A stretch of DNA of 64,000 nt from Porticoccus litoralis (lineage in GTDB: Bacteria; Pseudomonadota; Gammaproteobacteria; Pseudomonadales; Porticoccaceae): assembly GCF_030676955.1 (NCBI RefSeq), contig NZ_JAUUUU010000002.1, positions 310,001 to 374,000 on the forward strand. Direction: 5' to 3'. The translations under genes were made by a program, and so were the position numbers. Shown here piece after piece: positions 23,891-32,604 of the stretch. The notes beneath the pieces were generated by a model that was not told the DNA's origin, made no database searches, and was given only the letters and a program-made list of their open reading frames with translations. Positions within the stretch are counted from its first letter, which is position 1, and each line of letters opens with the position of its first letter.

Positions 23891-23909
23891 ACGCCTGAAA
23901 TTCAGGCGT
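23891..23909. repeat. Perfect 19-bp palindrome between two cus-cluster genes
   Basis: ACGCCTGAA-A-TTCAGGCGT (9-bp arms around one base) lies 13 bases after the stop of the Cys/His-rich gene. As RNA it could fold with a five-base loop. It is not followed by a T run, so it is not a classic terminator; it could be an operator or an mRNA-stabilising hairpin. A second inverted repeat (AACGCGC/GCGCGTT) follows some 50 bases downstream. Confidence 0.45.
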
Positions 23910-24010
23910 CTGACGACTCGATAAGCGGGAGATAAAAACTCCCATAACGTATGTTTAAAACGCGCCATCGCTACGAGCGCGTTCACTGCAACTCTTGATT
24001 GGGAGTCATC

Positions 24011-24511
24011 ATGAAGCCGTTACATACCTATCTGCGCTTTCCGGCGCTGATTGTATTCCTGTTATTTCTTACCGCTTGTTCAGAAAGCGAAAATCACGCA
24101 ACTAAAAGCGCAACGATTGCCACGTTGGATGTTTATAAAAGCCGCACCTGTCAATGCTGCCAGCAATGGGTTCACCATATGGAAGATGTTGGTTTTGACA
24201 CAAAAACCCACCACCCGTCGGACTTGAATCGCATTAAAAATGACTATGGCATAGCACCTGAGTTCCAGTCCTGCCATACAGCAGTGACGAGTAACGGTTA
24301 TGTGTTCGAAGGCCATATCCCTGCGCGCTTTGTTCAGCAGTTTCTGGAAAACCCTCCTGATGACGCCATCGGCCTTAGTGTGCCCGGCATGCCGGCAGGC
24401 AGCCCGGGTATGGAGATGGGTGACAGGTTTACGCCTTACAAGGTATGGCTGCTTAAAAAAGACGGTTCGGCTGACGTGTTTGCATCTGTGAATAGTCGCG
24501 ATCAGCAATAG
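24011..24511 (+). CDS. DUF411 metal-associated lipoprotein
   Basis: The protein has 166 residues. ATG 24011 has GGGAG five bases upstream (24001-24005). A lipobox ('LLFLTAC') shows an exported lipoprotein. The DUF411 core follows: 'LDVYKSRTCQCCQQWVHHM' with a C-x-C-C cluster, 'LNRIKNDYGIAPEFQSCHTA', 'VFEGHIPARFVQQFL' and 'VPGMPAGSPGMEMG'. DUF411 proteins accompany copper and other metal resistance genes and probably bind Cu(I)/Ag(I) in the periplasm through these Cys and Met residues. It lies 11 bases before the outer-membrane channel gene, so it is in the same operon. Confidence 0.88.
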   Translation: MKPLHTYLRFPALIVFLLFLTACSESENHATKSATIATLDVYKSRTCQCCQQWVHHMEDVGFDTKTHHPSDLNRIKNDYGIAPEFQSCHTAVTSNGYVFEGHIPARFVQQFLENPPDDAIGLSVPGMPAGSPGMEMGDRFTPYKVWLLKKDGSADVFASVNSRDQQ

Positions 24512-24522
24512 GACATATAACG

Positions 24523-25860
24523 ATGAACATTCAATGGGTATTTTTATTGTTTTTGCTGGTGGGGCTTCCTGTATTTGCGCAGAGCCCGGCTAATACGTTG
24601 AGTCTGGATGAGGCCATCGCCCATGCCATTGCCACGGATCCCTGGCTGAACGGTAGCCGGCATCGCGAAGACGCTTTGACCAGCGAATCAATTTCAGCAT
24701 CGACGCTGCCAGACCCCAAGGTCAGCCTGATGGCGGCTAACTTTCCTACCGATAGCTTCGATATCAACCAGGAGCCTATGACGCAGCTCACTGTAGGTGT
24801 TAGTCAGATGTTTCCTCGCGGCGATAGTCTGGCGCTGTCCAGCCGTCAGAAACAGGAGTTGGCGGAACAGGAGCCATTGCTCAGGCAGAATCGCCAGGCC
24901 AAGGTAGCGGCTACTGTCTCGCAGCTGTGGCTGGAAGCATTCAGGGCCCAGGAGAGCATTCGATTGATTGAGCGGGATCGCTCGCTGTTTGAACATTTGG
25001 TAGATGCAACCAAAGCGAGCTATTCGTCGGCACTGGGACGTGCCCGCCAGCAGGATATTATCCGGGCCCAATTGGAGCTTACTCGGTTGGACGATCGTTT
25101 GACGGTGCTGCGGCAACAGTCGGAGTCAGCCCAACAGCGTTTATCCGAGTGGGTCGGCGGTCGCGCCCGTCTGCCGTTAGCGCAGCTTGTGCCCAGTCAG
25201 TACGGTGATGAGCCGACGTCGGTGGGAGGTCAGCCGGATAGTGATCGTTGGCTCTATGAACAGGTCAATCGGCACCCACTCTTGCTGGCACTTGATCAGC
25301 GTATTGATGCAATGGAGACCGGGGTCGAATTAGCGCGCCAGAAATATAAACCTGAGTGGGGTCTTTCCGCCCAATACGGCTATAGGGACGATGATCCCAT
25401 GGGTCGCGACCGCGCTGATTTGTTCTCTGTCGGTGTGACCTTTGATCTGCCGCTTTTCACCGGCAAGCGACAGGATAAAGACGTCAGTGCGGCCACTTCT
25501 CGGGCCGAGGCCTTGAAAACTGACAAGTTACTGATGGCGCGAAAGCTGATGGCGAACCTGGATACGGCCTTGGTTCAGCTACAGCGTCTGAATGATCGTC
25601 GCGCGCTCTACGCCGAGCAGTTATTGCCGCAAATGTCAGAGCAGGCCGAAGCTGCCCTGGCCGCCTACAACAACGACGACGGCGACTTTGCCGAAGCGGT
25701 GCGCGCCCGCATTGCTGAGTTAAATGCCAAGATCGACTTTTTAACGATCAGGATTGATCGGCTGAAGATGATTGCCGAGTTGAATTACCTCTTGTCCAAA
25801 AATGGTTCAGAACCGTTTCCCGCCACCAGCAGTAACCACGCGGAAGGATTAACCCCATGA
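24523..25860 (+). CDS. cusC: CusC-like outer-membrane channel (TolC family)
   Basis: The protein has 445 residues. A signal peptide ('FLLFLLVGLPVFAQ') is followed by the TolC/OEP repeats: 'LSLDEAIAHAIATDPWL', 'SRHREDALTSESIS', and two long helical stretches with 'QQDIIRAQLELTRLDDRL' and 'RARIAELNAKIDFLTIRIDRL' in parts. It provides the outer-membrane duct for the CusBA pump encoded directly downstream, and its stop overlaps the cusB start. Specificity for Cu/Ag comes from the partners, not from this protein. Confidence 0.9.
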   Translation: MNIQWVFLLFLLVGLPVFAQSPANTLSLDEAIAHAIATDPWLNGSRHREDALTSESISASTLPDPKVSLMAANFPTDSFDINQEPMTQLTVGVSQMFPRGDSLALSSRQKQELAEQEPLLRQNRQAKVAATVSQLWLEAFRAQESIRLIERDRSLFEHLVDATKASYSSALGRARQQDIIRAQLELTRLDDRLTVLRQQSESAQQRLSEWVGGRARLPLAQLVPSQYGDEPTSVGGQPDSDRWLYEQVNRHPLLLALDQRIDAMETGVELARQKYKPEWGLSAQYGYRDDDPMGRDRADLFSVGVTFDLPLFTGKRQDKDVSAATSRAEALKTDKLLMARKLMANLDTALVQLQRLNDRRALYAEQLLPQMSEQAEAALAAYNNDDGDFAEAVRARIAELNAKIDFLTIRIDRLKMIAELNYLLSKNGSEPFPATSSNHAEGLTP

Positions 25861-27458
25861 AGATTCAATTGAATAAATCTTTTTTCATTACAGTTGCCTT
25901 GTTGATTGCGACAGCGACCCTTGCTCACTATTCGGCCCTATGGCGTATGAAAGGGACCACGGGCGATGATGACGTTGCAACCGAGAAAAAACCACTCTAC
26001 TGGGTCGCGCCGATGGATCCCAATTATAAGCGCGATAATCCGGGTAAATCCCCTATGGGGATGGATCTGATACCAGTGTATGAAGACGCGGGCGGCGATC
26101 AGGAGATTGGCACAGTCACCATCTCTCCCGATGTGGTCAACAACCTCGGCGTACGTACAGCGCCTGCCACTCGGGGGCAGCTGGACGTCTCTGTCAATAC
26201 CGTGGGCTATGTGCAATATGATGAAGACCGTCTAGTTCACATTCATCCACGGGTGGAGGGTTGGATTGAAAAACTCCATGTCAAAGCCGCCGGAGATCCG
26301 GTCACTCAGGGCGAGCCGCTCTATGCCTTATATTCGCCTACCCTGGTCAATGCTCAGGAAGAACTGTTGCTGGCATTAAAGCGAAAAAACCCAACACTAA
26401 TCACTGCTGCAATGGAGCGGCTGTCGGCTTTACAGGTGCCGGAATCGGAAATCCACCGACTGAAAAAATCTGGCAAGGTCAGTCAGACCATCACAATCGC
26501 GGCCCTGCAATCCGGCGTATTGGACAATCTTATGGTCCGTGAAGGCATGTTTGTGAAACCCGGTATGGAAATGATGGCCATCGGGCAGCTGGAACATATC
26601 TGGGTCATAGGAGAAGTGTTCGAGCGTCAGGTCATGAGCGTACGGGAGGGTGATGCAGTGAGCATGTACCTCGATTATCTGCCAGGACGCACGTGGTCTG
26701 GCACGGTTGACTATATCTACCCGTCACTGAATACCCAGACTAGAACAGCTCGGGTGCGCGTACGATTCGACAACCCAGACGGCTACCTGCGACCGGGTAT
26801 GTTTGCGCAAATGACGATAGCGACACAACCCGCTCGGGAGGCGTTGCTCATTCCCCGTGAAGCACTGATTCGCACGGGTAGTCAATCGCGGGTCGTGTTG
26901 GCTAAAGGTGACGGGCGCTTTAAATCCATCGCCGTCGAGGTGGGGCGGATTGGCGAGAACCGGGTGGAGATTCTGTCGGGGCTCAACGATGGCGACCAGC
27001 TTGTGACTTCCGCGCAATTTTTGATTGATTCCGAATCCAGCAAGACCTCGGATTTTCGTCGCATGAACCACAGCCCGGATGACGATACCCAGCCTGGAAC
27101 ACCGGCATCGGTATCAGTCGGCGCCCGTATTGAAGGCGTCATAGTCGAACACCGAATGCTCAAGCTGGCCCACGACCCCATCGATGCCTGGCAATGGCCG
27201 GCCATGACGATGGATTTTACTGTGGACCCCGCGGTGGATCTGGGTGGGCTGAAACCCGGCATGAAGTTGCATGTGGAGATTCAGCGGAACGGGGACAAGC
27301 ACTACGTGATCAGCCAGATCCATCGACTGGATCAGGTGTCCGAAGATGCGCCCAGGGAGGGGGACGGGCAATCCATGGACAACAGCCAGCATCAGGGTAT
27401 GAGCCATGATGCGATGGATATGGAGCAAGGCCAGCGCAAAGGGGAGGACAAGCCATGA
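25857..27458 (+). CDS. cusB: CusB-like membrane fusion protein with CusF-like C-terminal domain
   Basis: This periplasmic adaptor of the RND pump has 533 residues. A signal anchor precedes a heavy-metal-binding segment ('YWVAPMDPNYKRDNPGKSPM' then 'GMDLIPVYE'), the HMBD of CusB. Barrel-sandwich and lipoyl parts follow ('VHIHPRVEGWIEKLHVKAAG', 'LYALYSPTLVNAQEELL'). After residue about 415 a CusF-like domain is fused ('GVIVEHRMLKLAHDPI', then 'WPAMTMDF' and 'LKPGMKLHVEIQ'), with the His, Trp and Met ligands of the Cu(I)/Ag(I) chaperone CusF. The tail is Met/His rich. The gene overlaps cusC and cusA by four bases each. Confidence 0.93.
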   Translation: MKIQLNKSFFITVALLIATATLAHYSALWRMKGTTGDDDVATEKKPLYWVAPMDPNYKRDNPGKSPMGMDLIPVYEDAGGDQEIGTVTISPDVVNNLGVRTAPATRGQLDVSVNTVGYVQYDEDRLVHIHPRVEGWIEKLHVKAAGDPVTQGEPLYALYSPTLVNAQEELLLALKRKNPTLITAAMERLSALQVPESEIHRLKKSGKVSQTITIAALQSGVLDNLMVREGMFVKPGMEMMAIGQLEHIWVIGEVFERQVMSVREGDAVSMYLDYLPGRTWSGTVDYIYPSLNTQTRTARVRVRFDNPDGYLRPGMFAQMTIATQPAREALLIPREALIRTGSQSRVVLAKGDGRFKSIAVEVGRIGENRVEILSGLNDGDQLVTSAQFLIDSESSKTSDFRRMNHSPDDDTQPGTPASVSVGARIEGVIVEHRMLKLAHDPIDAWQWPAMTMDFTVDPAVDLGGLKPGMKLHVEIQRNGDKHYVISQIHRLDQVSEDAPREGDGQSMDNSQHQGMSHDAMDMEQGQRKGEDKP

Positions 27459-30400
27459 TTGAAGGTATTATCCGCTGGTCTGTCCAAAACCGCTTTTTTG
27501 TGCTGCTGGCCACCCTGATTCTGGTAGGGGTCGGAGGTTGGTCCCTGAAAAACACGCCGGTAGATGCCATTCCCGATTTGTCGGACGTGCAGGTGATTAT
27601 CAAAACCAGTTATCCGGGGCAGGCGCCGCAGGTGGTGGAAGATCAGGTCACCTATCCGCTGACTACTGCCATGTTGTCAGTACCGGGTGCGGTCACCGTA
27701 CGCGGCTACTCGTTTTTTGGCGACTCCTATGTCTATGTCATTTTTGATGAAGATACCGATGCTTACTGGGCCCGCTCGCGGGTATTGGAATACCTGTCGC
27801 AGGTGGCGCCGACGCTGCCACCCAGTGCCAGACCACAATTGGGACCGGATGCGACTGGCGTGGGATGGGTTTATCTCTACGCGTTGGTAGATAGAACTGG
27901 TCAGCACGACATCAGTCAGTTGCGCAGCCTGCAGGATTGGTTTTTGAAATACGAACTGCAAACGGTGCCGGGGGTGTCAGAAGTCTCTGCGCTTGGCGGT
28001 ATGGTCAAACAGTATCAGGTCAAAGTAAATCCGGACAAGCTTCGTGCTTTTAATATTCCTCTCTCTCATATCCAGATGGCCATCCAACGTGGTAATCAGG
28101 AAGTTGGTGCTTCTGTTGTGGAGATGAGTGAAGCGGAATATATGGTGCGTGCCAGTGGCTATATCCAGGGTATTGACGATCTGAGAACCATTCCTCTGGG
28201 TTTGGATATGAATGGCACACCGCTGTTATTAAAGGATGTGGCCGATATTGAACTGGGTCCGCAAATGCGCCGTGGTATTGCTGAACTTAATGGTGAGGGA
28301 GAAGTGGTAGGTGGGATTGTCGTCATGCGCTTTGGCGAGAATGCCCAGAAAACCATTGATGGCGTCAAAGCAAAGTTGGAAAAACTCAAGGTGGGTTTGC
28401 CGGAAGGCGTAGAAATTGTCACGGTTTACGACCGATCTCGATTGATCTCTAGCGCCATTGACAGTTTATGGAAAAGTCTGGTTGAAGAGCTTGCTATCGT
28501 CGCGTTGATCTGTGTCATTTTCTTATTTCATGTCAGGTCATCACTGGTGGCAGTCGTTAGCCTGCCGCTGGGAATCCTGACGGCCTTTATTGTGATGTAC
28601 TGGCAAGGCATTAATGCAAACATTATGTCCCTTGGAGGAATCGCGATTGCCATCGGTGCCATGATAGATGGTGCGATTGTGATGATTGAAAATATGCATA
28701 AGCATATGGAACGTACGCCGTTGACGCCAGAGAACCGTTGGAAAGTGGTGGCAGAGTCTGCCAGCGAAGTCGGCCCGGCATTGTTTTTCAGTCTGCTGAT
28801 TATCACCGTCAGCTTTGTGCCGGTATTTACCCTGGAGGCTCAGGAAGGCCGAATGTTTAGTCCCCTAGCCTTCACTAAAACCTATGCCATGGCCGCCAGC
28901 GCCGCGTTGGCAGTGACAGTGGTGCCGGTGTTGATGGGGTATTTTATCAGGGGCAAGGTGGTCGCCGAGAGAAAAAACCCCATCAACAGGTTGCTGATTG
29001 CAGGCTATATGCCGCTGCTCAAGGGTGTTTTGCGCTTTCCAAAAATCACACTCGCCATGGCTGGCGTTGTGTTTCTTGTTGGGATCTGGCCGCTTAACAA
29101 GATTGGCAGCGAATTCATACCCGATCTGGATGAAGGCGACCTGATGTACATGCCCACTACCTATCCGGGCCTGTCCATCGGCAAGGCGCGGGAAATCCTG
29201 CAACAGACTGACAAGCTGATTGCCACAGTTCCGGAAGTAGAAACCGTATTTGGCAAAATTGGACGGGCTGAAACTGCTACAGATCCGGCGCCGCTAACCA
29301 TGACTGAAACCTTTATTCAGTTGAAACCCAGAGAGGCGTGGCGCGATGGCATGACCACCGACAAACTCAAGAAGGAGCTTGATGCGCTGGTGAAGTTTCC
29401 CGGCTTGACCAATGCCTGGGTGATGCCCATCAAAACCCGCATCGACATGCTGGCTACCGGTATAAAAACCCCGGTGGGTATTAAGGTGGCTGGCCCCGAC
29501 CTCAAGGAGATCGAAAAAATCGGCAAGCGTTTGGAGCAGGTGCTCAAAGATGTACCTGGCACAGCCTCAGTATATTCCGAGCGAGTAGCGGGTGGCCGTT
29601 ATATCAAGGTGGATATTCAGCGAGAAAAAGCCGCACGCTATGGCCTCAATATCGCCGATGTGCAGCAAGTGGTTGCCACCGCTATAGGCGGTATGAACGT
29701 AGCGCAGACTATCGAAGGGCTGGAACGTTACCCCGTCAACCTGCGTTACCCACAAGATTATCGCAACTCTCCCGAGCAGTTAGCTCTGCTGCCTATTGTC
29801 ACGACCAGTGGTCAGCGCATTGCATTGGGGGATGTTGCTCGTGTTTATGTTGAAGACGGGCCGCCTGCCATCAAGAGTGAAAACGCCCGTCTTAATGGTT
29901 GGACCTTTGTCGATATCGACGGAGTGGATGTCGGCAGTTATGTGGAAGACGCTATGAAAGTGGTGGCCGATCAGGTCGAACTACCAACAAGCTACTCCCT
30001 GAATTGGTCGGGACAGTATGAATACATGTTGCGGGCCAAAGAGAAGCTCTCCTACGTGGTGCCTCTGACTCTGGCAATTATCATCGTGCTGCTCTATTTA
30101 AATTTCCGCAGTGTTGCCGAGGTCGCCATCATTATGGGCACCTTACCACTGGCAATGATTGGGTCCATCTGGTTGATGTATTTGCTTGGTTACAACTTTT
30201 CCGTTGCTGTGGGTGTGGGTTTTATCGCGTTGGCGGGCGTGGCGGTAGAAATTGGCGTCATTATGCTGGTCTATCTCAACCAGGCACATACGCTTTTCTT
30301 GCTTCAGTGTGAGGAGCGGGGCATCACACCGAGTATGAAAGGATTACGGGAAGCTGTTCTTCACGGTGCAGGCTTACGTGTTAGACCGGTGATGATGACG

Positions 30401-30583
30401 ACAGTCTCTACTATTGTCGGCTTACTGCCGATCATGTTCAGTACCGGTACAGGGGCGGAAGTGGTCAGCAGAATTGCTGCACCTATGGTGGGGGGCATGC
30501 TCAGTGCTTTGGTATTGACATTGTTGGTATTGCCGGCGGTTTATTTGCTTTGGAAGCAGAGCAAGGGTAATGACGGAACTTAA
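27455..30583 (+). CDS. cusA: CusA-like RND transporter for Cu(I)/Ag(I)
   Basis: This inner-membrane pump of 1042 residues expels monovalent copper or silver through CusC using the proton gradient. The HME-RND opening 'TPVDAIPDLSDVQVIIKTSY' and the TM4 charge motif 'IGAMIDGAIVMIENMHK' are present. Counterparts of the three methionines that bind Cu/Ag in E. coli CusA can be seen in 'MYMPTTYPGLSIG', 'APLTMTETFIQLKP' and 'RIDMLATGIKTPVGIKV', which separates it from divalent-ion CzcA proteins. The length is normal. It is translationally coupled to cusB. A strong hairpin follows 13 bases after the stop. Confidence 0.94.
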   Translation: MIEGIIRWSVQNRFFVLLATLILVGVGGWSLKNTPVDAIPDLSDVQVIIKTSYPGQAPQVVEDQVTYPLTTAMLSVPGAVTVRGYSFFGDSYVYVIFDEDTDAYWARSRVLEYLSQVAPTLPPSARPQLGPDATGVGWVYLYALVDRTGQHDISQLRSLQDWFLKYELQTVPGVSEVSALGGMVKQYQVKVNPDKLRAFNIPLSHIQMAIQRGNQEVGASVVEMSEAEYMVRASGYIQGIDDLRTIPLGLDMNGTPLLLKDVADIELGPQMRRGIAELNGEGEVVGGIVVMRFGENAQKTIDGVKAKLEKLKVGLPEGVEIVTVYDRSRLISSAIDSLWKSLVEELAIVALICVIFLFHVRSSLVAVVSLPLGILTAFIVMYWQGINANIMSLGGIAIAIGAMIDGAIVMIENMHKHMERTPLTPENRWKVVAESASEVGPALFFSLLIITVSFVPVFTLEAQEGRMFSPLAFTKTYAMAASAALAVTVVPVLMGYFIRGKVVAERKNPINRLLIAGYMPLLKGVLRFPKITLAMAGVVFLVGIWPLNKIGSEFIPDLDEGDLMYMPTTYPGLSIGKAREILQQTDKLIATVPEVETVFGKIGRAETATDPAPLTMTETFIQLKPREAWRDGMTTDKLKKELDALVKFPGLTNAWVMPIKTRIDMLATGIKTPVGIKVAGPDLKEIEKIGKRLEQVLKDVPGTASVYSERVAGGRYIKVDIQREKAARYGLNIADVQQVVATAIGGMNVAQTIEGLERYPVNLRYPQDYRNSPEQLALLPIVTTSGQRIALGDVARVYVEDGPPAIKSENARLNGWTFVDIDGVDVGSYVEDAMKVVADQVELPTSYSLNWSGQYEYMLRAKEKLSYVVPLTLAIIIVLLYLNFRSVAEVAIIMGTLPLAMIGSIWLMYLLGYNFSVAVGVGFIALAGVAVEIGVIMLVYLNQAHTLFLLQCEERGITPSMKGLREAVLHGAGLRVRPVMMTTVSTIVGLLPIMFSTGTGAEVVSRIAAPMVGGMLSALVLTLLVLPAVYLLWKQSKGNDGT

Positions 30584-30595
30584 TCAATGAACCTG

Positions 30596-30626
30596 GCGTA
30601 CCCGATTATAAAGTTCGGGTGCGCCG
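30596..30626 (+). terminator. Hairpin after cusA, possible terminator
   Basis: Eleven-base arms (GGCGTACCCGA 30596-30606 and TCGGGTGCGCC 30616-30626, one G-T pair) enclose a nine-base AT-rich loop. It begins 13 bases after the cusA stop. There is no T run behind it, so either it ends transcription weakly or it protects the 3' end of the cusCBA message. Confidence 0.5.
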
Positions 30627-30777
30627 TTCTGAATTCTAACCCTATATTCTTGGCCTCTCCGTTGGTTCTGGTTGTGGAACCGATGAGAAACACATCGGTG
30701 TCAAACATTTGATTCAGATCAAGAACTGGCAATATCAGATCTGCTAGATTAAAACGGTCAATAAAGGGGGGGGCGAT

Positions 30778-31278
30778 ATGGTTCATTATCTGGGTATTGT
30801 GCTGGTCATTTGGGGGTTGCTTGCGCAACCACTGATGGCTGCATTACCCGGAGATATACAGGTTCACTCTCCAGTATCAGCAAGTGCGCCCAATATTGGC
30901 GCGATCGCCTCAGTATCGGATCTGGACCATACGCTCCCAGTCCCAGCGGCCACTTCCAATCCTCTCAACCCGAATGAGTATGGTAAACAGGCGGCAGGGC
31001 ATAGCCTCACTGCTTCGACAATGCCCTGTCACCAAATTGCCGACAGTAGTGATTTGTCCAAACCCTGCGGTAAGTGCTTAACCGGTCATTGTGACTCAGG
31101 CTGTCTATCGGCCAGTCATTGTGCGCCAACCTGTTCAGCCTCGGGGACAGTTGGGGCTGTCGGTTCATTTTATAAAAATACTATGAATCATGCCGCCTGC
31201 GATGTGTTCAATACCCCGCCGGAACCACTGTTGGCGCGGCTCCCCTCACGTATTTTTCATCCTCCCAAAACGGCCTGA
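30778..31278 (+). CDS. Cys-rich exported protein after the Cus operon
   Basis: The protein has 166 residues. ATG 30778 follows a GGGGGGG stretch. A signal peptide ('VLVIWGLLAQPLMAAL') is followed by a Ser/Pro-rich part and a Cys/His cluster: 'TMPCHQIADSSDLSKPCGKC', 'GHCDSGC' and 'HCAPTC'. It ends with 'SRIFHPPKTA', resembling the Phe-x-Pro-Pro tail of two other exported metal-site proteins in this window. The Cys spacing resembles CopL-like proteins. It is probably a periplasmic metal-binding or sensing protein. About 560 non-coding bases follow. No closer family is recognised. Confidence 0.55.
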   Translation: MVHYLGIVLVIWGLLAQPLMAALPGDIQVHSPVSASAPNIGAIASVSDLDHTLPVPAATSNPLNPNEYGKQAAGHSLTASTMPCHQIADSSDLSKPCGKCLTGHCDSGCLSASHCAPTCSASGTVGAVGSFYKNTMNHAACDVFNTPPEPLLARLPSRIFHPPKTA

Positions 31279-31841
31279 TCAGGCCGGTAATCCCGCTGGT
31301 ATAACAACTGCGATACCTGTTTCGTGAATGGTTCCGCCTTTGCGGATCCTGGTTCCTGAACCTTTGAAATCCCTGCTGGCGGTTCTCCCGCTTTGTGCTG
31401 GGAGCAACGCATGTTCCGACTAGCCAGGGTAAACAGGATTACACATCCATTACAGCAATGTAATACACGGGTCATCTTAAGGTCAGAAACGCCGCTCTAC
31501 TATGACAATGGATAAGTCCAGGTGCAGCTTGGGAGTTGTGTACGGGTCGATTCAATGCAGAAACGCCGCGACAGGATATCTGGCCAATATTAACGGTTGA
31601 CGGCGTACAGGCTACAGATCGAGGTGCGTGTAATAGTGAGTACGAGAGGCCTGATACCTGTTAATGAAAATTGCTTGACCTGTGTCTTGGACACAGGTGT
31701 AAGGTGACAAAAAGCCGGACAAATTCTTTGGATTTTCTCTCGGGTTTAGAACTGATGATTGACTCATATCAAGGCAAGGAACAGATCTTCGGGGTTAATC
31801 TGAATCCTGCGATAGTCAGACTGAGCTGCGAGGAGGGCTGT
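31279..31841. other. Long intergenic region holding the MerR-type copper promoter and a leader
   Basis: No gene is supported in 31279-31670. The last 170 bases contain the MerR-type promoter (31675-31705) and a transcribed leader of about 130 bases. An in-frame ATG at 31755 could lengthen the regulator by 29 residues but lacks the AGGAGG that precedes GTG 31842. The open frame starting at TTG 31671 begins upstream of the -35 box and so cannot be the real start. Confidence 0.6.
31675..31705 (+). promoter_or_regulatory. MerR-family promoter (19-bp spacer) of the merR-HMA-copA operon
   Basis: TTGACC (31675-31680) and TAAGGT (31700-31705) are separated by 19 bp instead of 17. The overlong spacer holds a palindrome with 9-bp arms: ACCTGTGTC-TTG-GACACAGGT (31678-31698). 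This is the classic design in which a MerR-type activator untwists the promoter when metal binds. The regulator encoded first in the operon would control its own expression together with the P-type ATPase. Confidence 0.85.
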
Positions 31842-32258
31842 GTGAAAGTTATCGAAATGGCCAGGCGTTTAGGGGTTACGGCCGATACCGTGCGGTTTTA
31901 TACCCGGATCAAGATTCTGAAACCGGGTAAGAACAAAGCCAATGGATATCGGGAATACAGCGAAAAGGATTACAACCGCTTGCGATTCGTGCTGAGTGCA
32001 CGGCAACTGGGCTTTTCCGTTGAGGATATTCAGGAAATTTTGAACCACGCGGATAAGAAGAAATCGCCTTGCCCGACGGTGCGCCGCCTGATTGATCAGC
32101 GCCTGCATGAAACCGAGCGACAGCTTAGGGAAACGTTGAAATTGCGGGATCGCATGCAACAGGCTGTGTTGGAGTGGAGTCAAAAGCCGGATAAGGCGCC
32201 AACGGGCCATATGCTTTGCCATCTGATCGAAGAATTCACTGCGGAGGAAAGGTTATGA
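31842..32258 (+). CDS. MerR-family metal-responsive regulator (CueR/CadR-like)
   Basis: The protein has 138 residues. GTG 31842 follows AGGAGG (31831-31836). The N-terminal winged helix reads 'VIEMARRLGVTADTVRFYTR' and continues with 'GYREYSEKDYNRLRFVLSARQLGFSVEDI', normal for MerR proteins. Metal-site Cys candidates are in 'KKSPCPTVRRLIDQRL' at the start of the dimerisation helix and 'GHMLCHLIEE' near the C-terminus. The operon encodes a Cu(I) P-type ATPase, so copper or silver sensing is likely, but this Cys pattern is closer to CadR/ZntR than to CueR, so metal specificity is open. The stop overlaps the next gene. Confidence 0.87.
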   Translation: MKVIEMARRLGVTADTVRFYTRIKILKPGKNKANGYREYSEKDYNRLRFVLSARQLGFSVEDIQEILNHADKKKSPCPTVRRLIDQRLHETERQLRETLKLRDRMQQAVLEWSQKPDKAPTGHMLCHLIEEFTAEERL

Positions 32259-32575
32259 ATACACACAAAACGCCAAGTGCGAATCTACACCGAGGTGGTT
32301 GTTGCTGCGCCGGCAAATCATCCGTTTCTGCTGAAGCCCGTGATATCCGCAGCGTTAGCGATACGTCTCTTCCTCTTCATCGTTTACAGGTTCAGGGTGC
32401 CAGCTGCGGTGGTTGCGTGAAAAGTATCGAGCAGACGTTGAAATCCGTTGCAGGGGTTAGCGAAGTGTCGATGAACCTGGTAACGGGCATCGCTTCAGTC
32501 ATTGGTGTGGTTGAACCAAAAAACCTTACCGATGCGTTGGATCGTGTGGGTTTTCCCGCAACGCTCATTCGCTAG
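32255..32575 (+). CDS. CopZ-like heavy-metal-associated (HMA) domain protein
   Basis: The protein has 106 residues. ATG 32255 follows GGAGG and overlaps the regulator's stop. A Cys-rich leader ('HRGGCCCAGKSS') precedes an HMA ferredoxin-like domain: 'LQVQGASCGGCVKSIEQTL' with the CxxC metal site, then 'VAGVSEVSMNLVTGIASV' and 'LDRVGFPATLI'. It probably carries Cu(I) or Ag(I) to the P-type ATPase encoded 29 bases downstream. The extra CCC cluster is unusual for a simple chaperone and may add metal-buffering capacity. Confidence 0.85.
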   Translation: MNTHKTPSANLHRGGCCCAGKSSVSAEARDIRSVSDTSLPLHRLQVQGASCGGCVKSIEQTLKSVAGVSEVSMNLVTGIASVIGVVEPKNLTDALDRVGFPATLIR

Positions 32576-32604
32576 TTGCTGTCAAGTAAACCAGGAGTAT
32601 GGAT

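Noticed and set aside
30580..30828. Minus-strand open frame of 82 codons between cusA and the Cys-rich gene
   Set aside because: It overlaps the start of the Cys-rich gene and the post-cusA hairpin, has no recognisable domain and no convincing ribosome site.
31671..31841. N-terminal extension of the MerR-type copper regulator from TTG 31671
   Set aside because: This start lies upstream of the promoter's -35 box, and GTG 31842 has a perfect AGGAGG.
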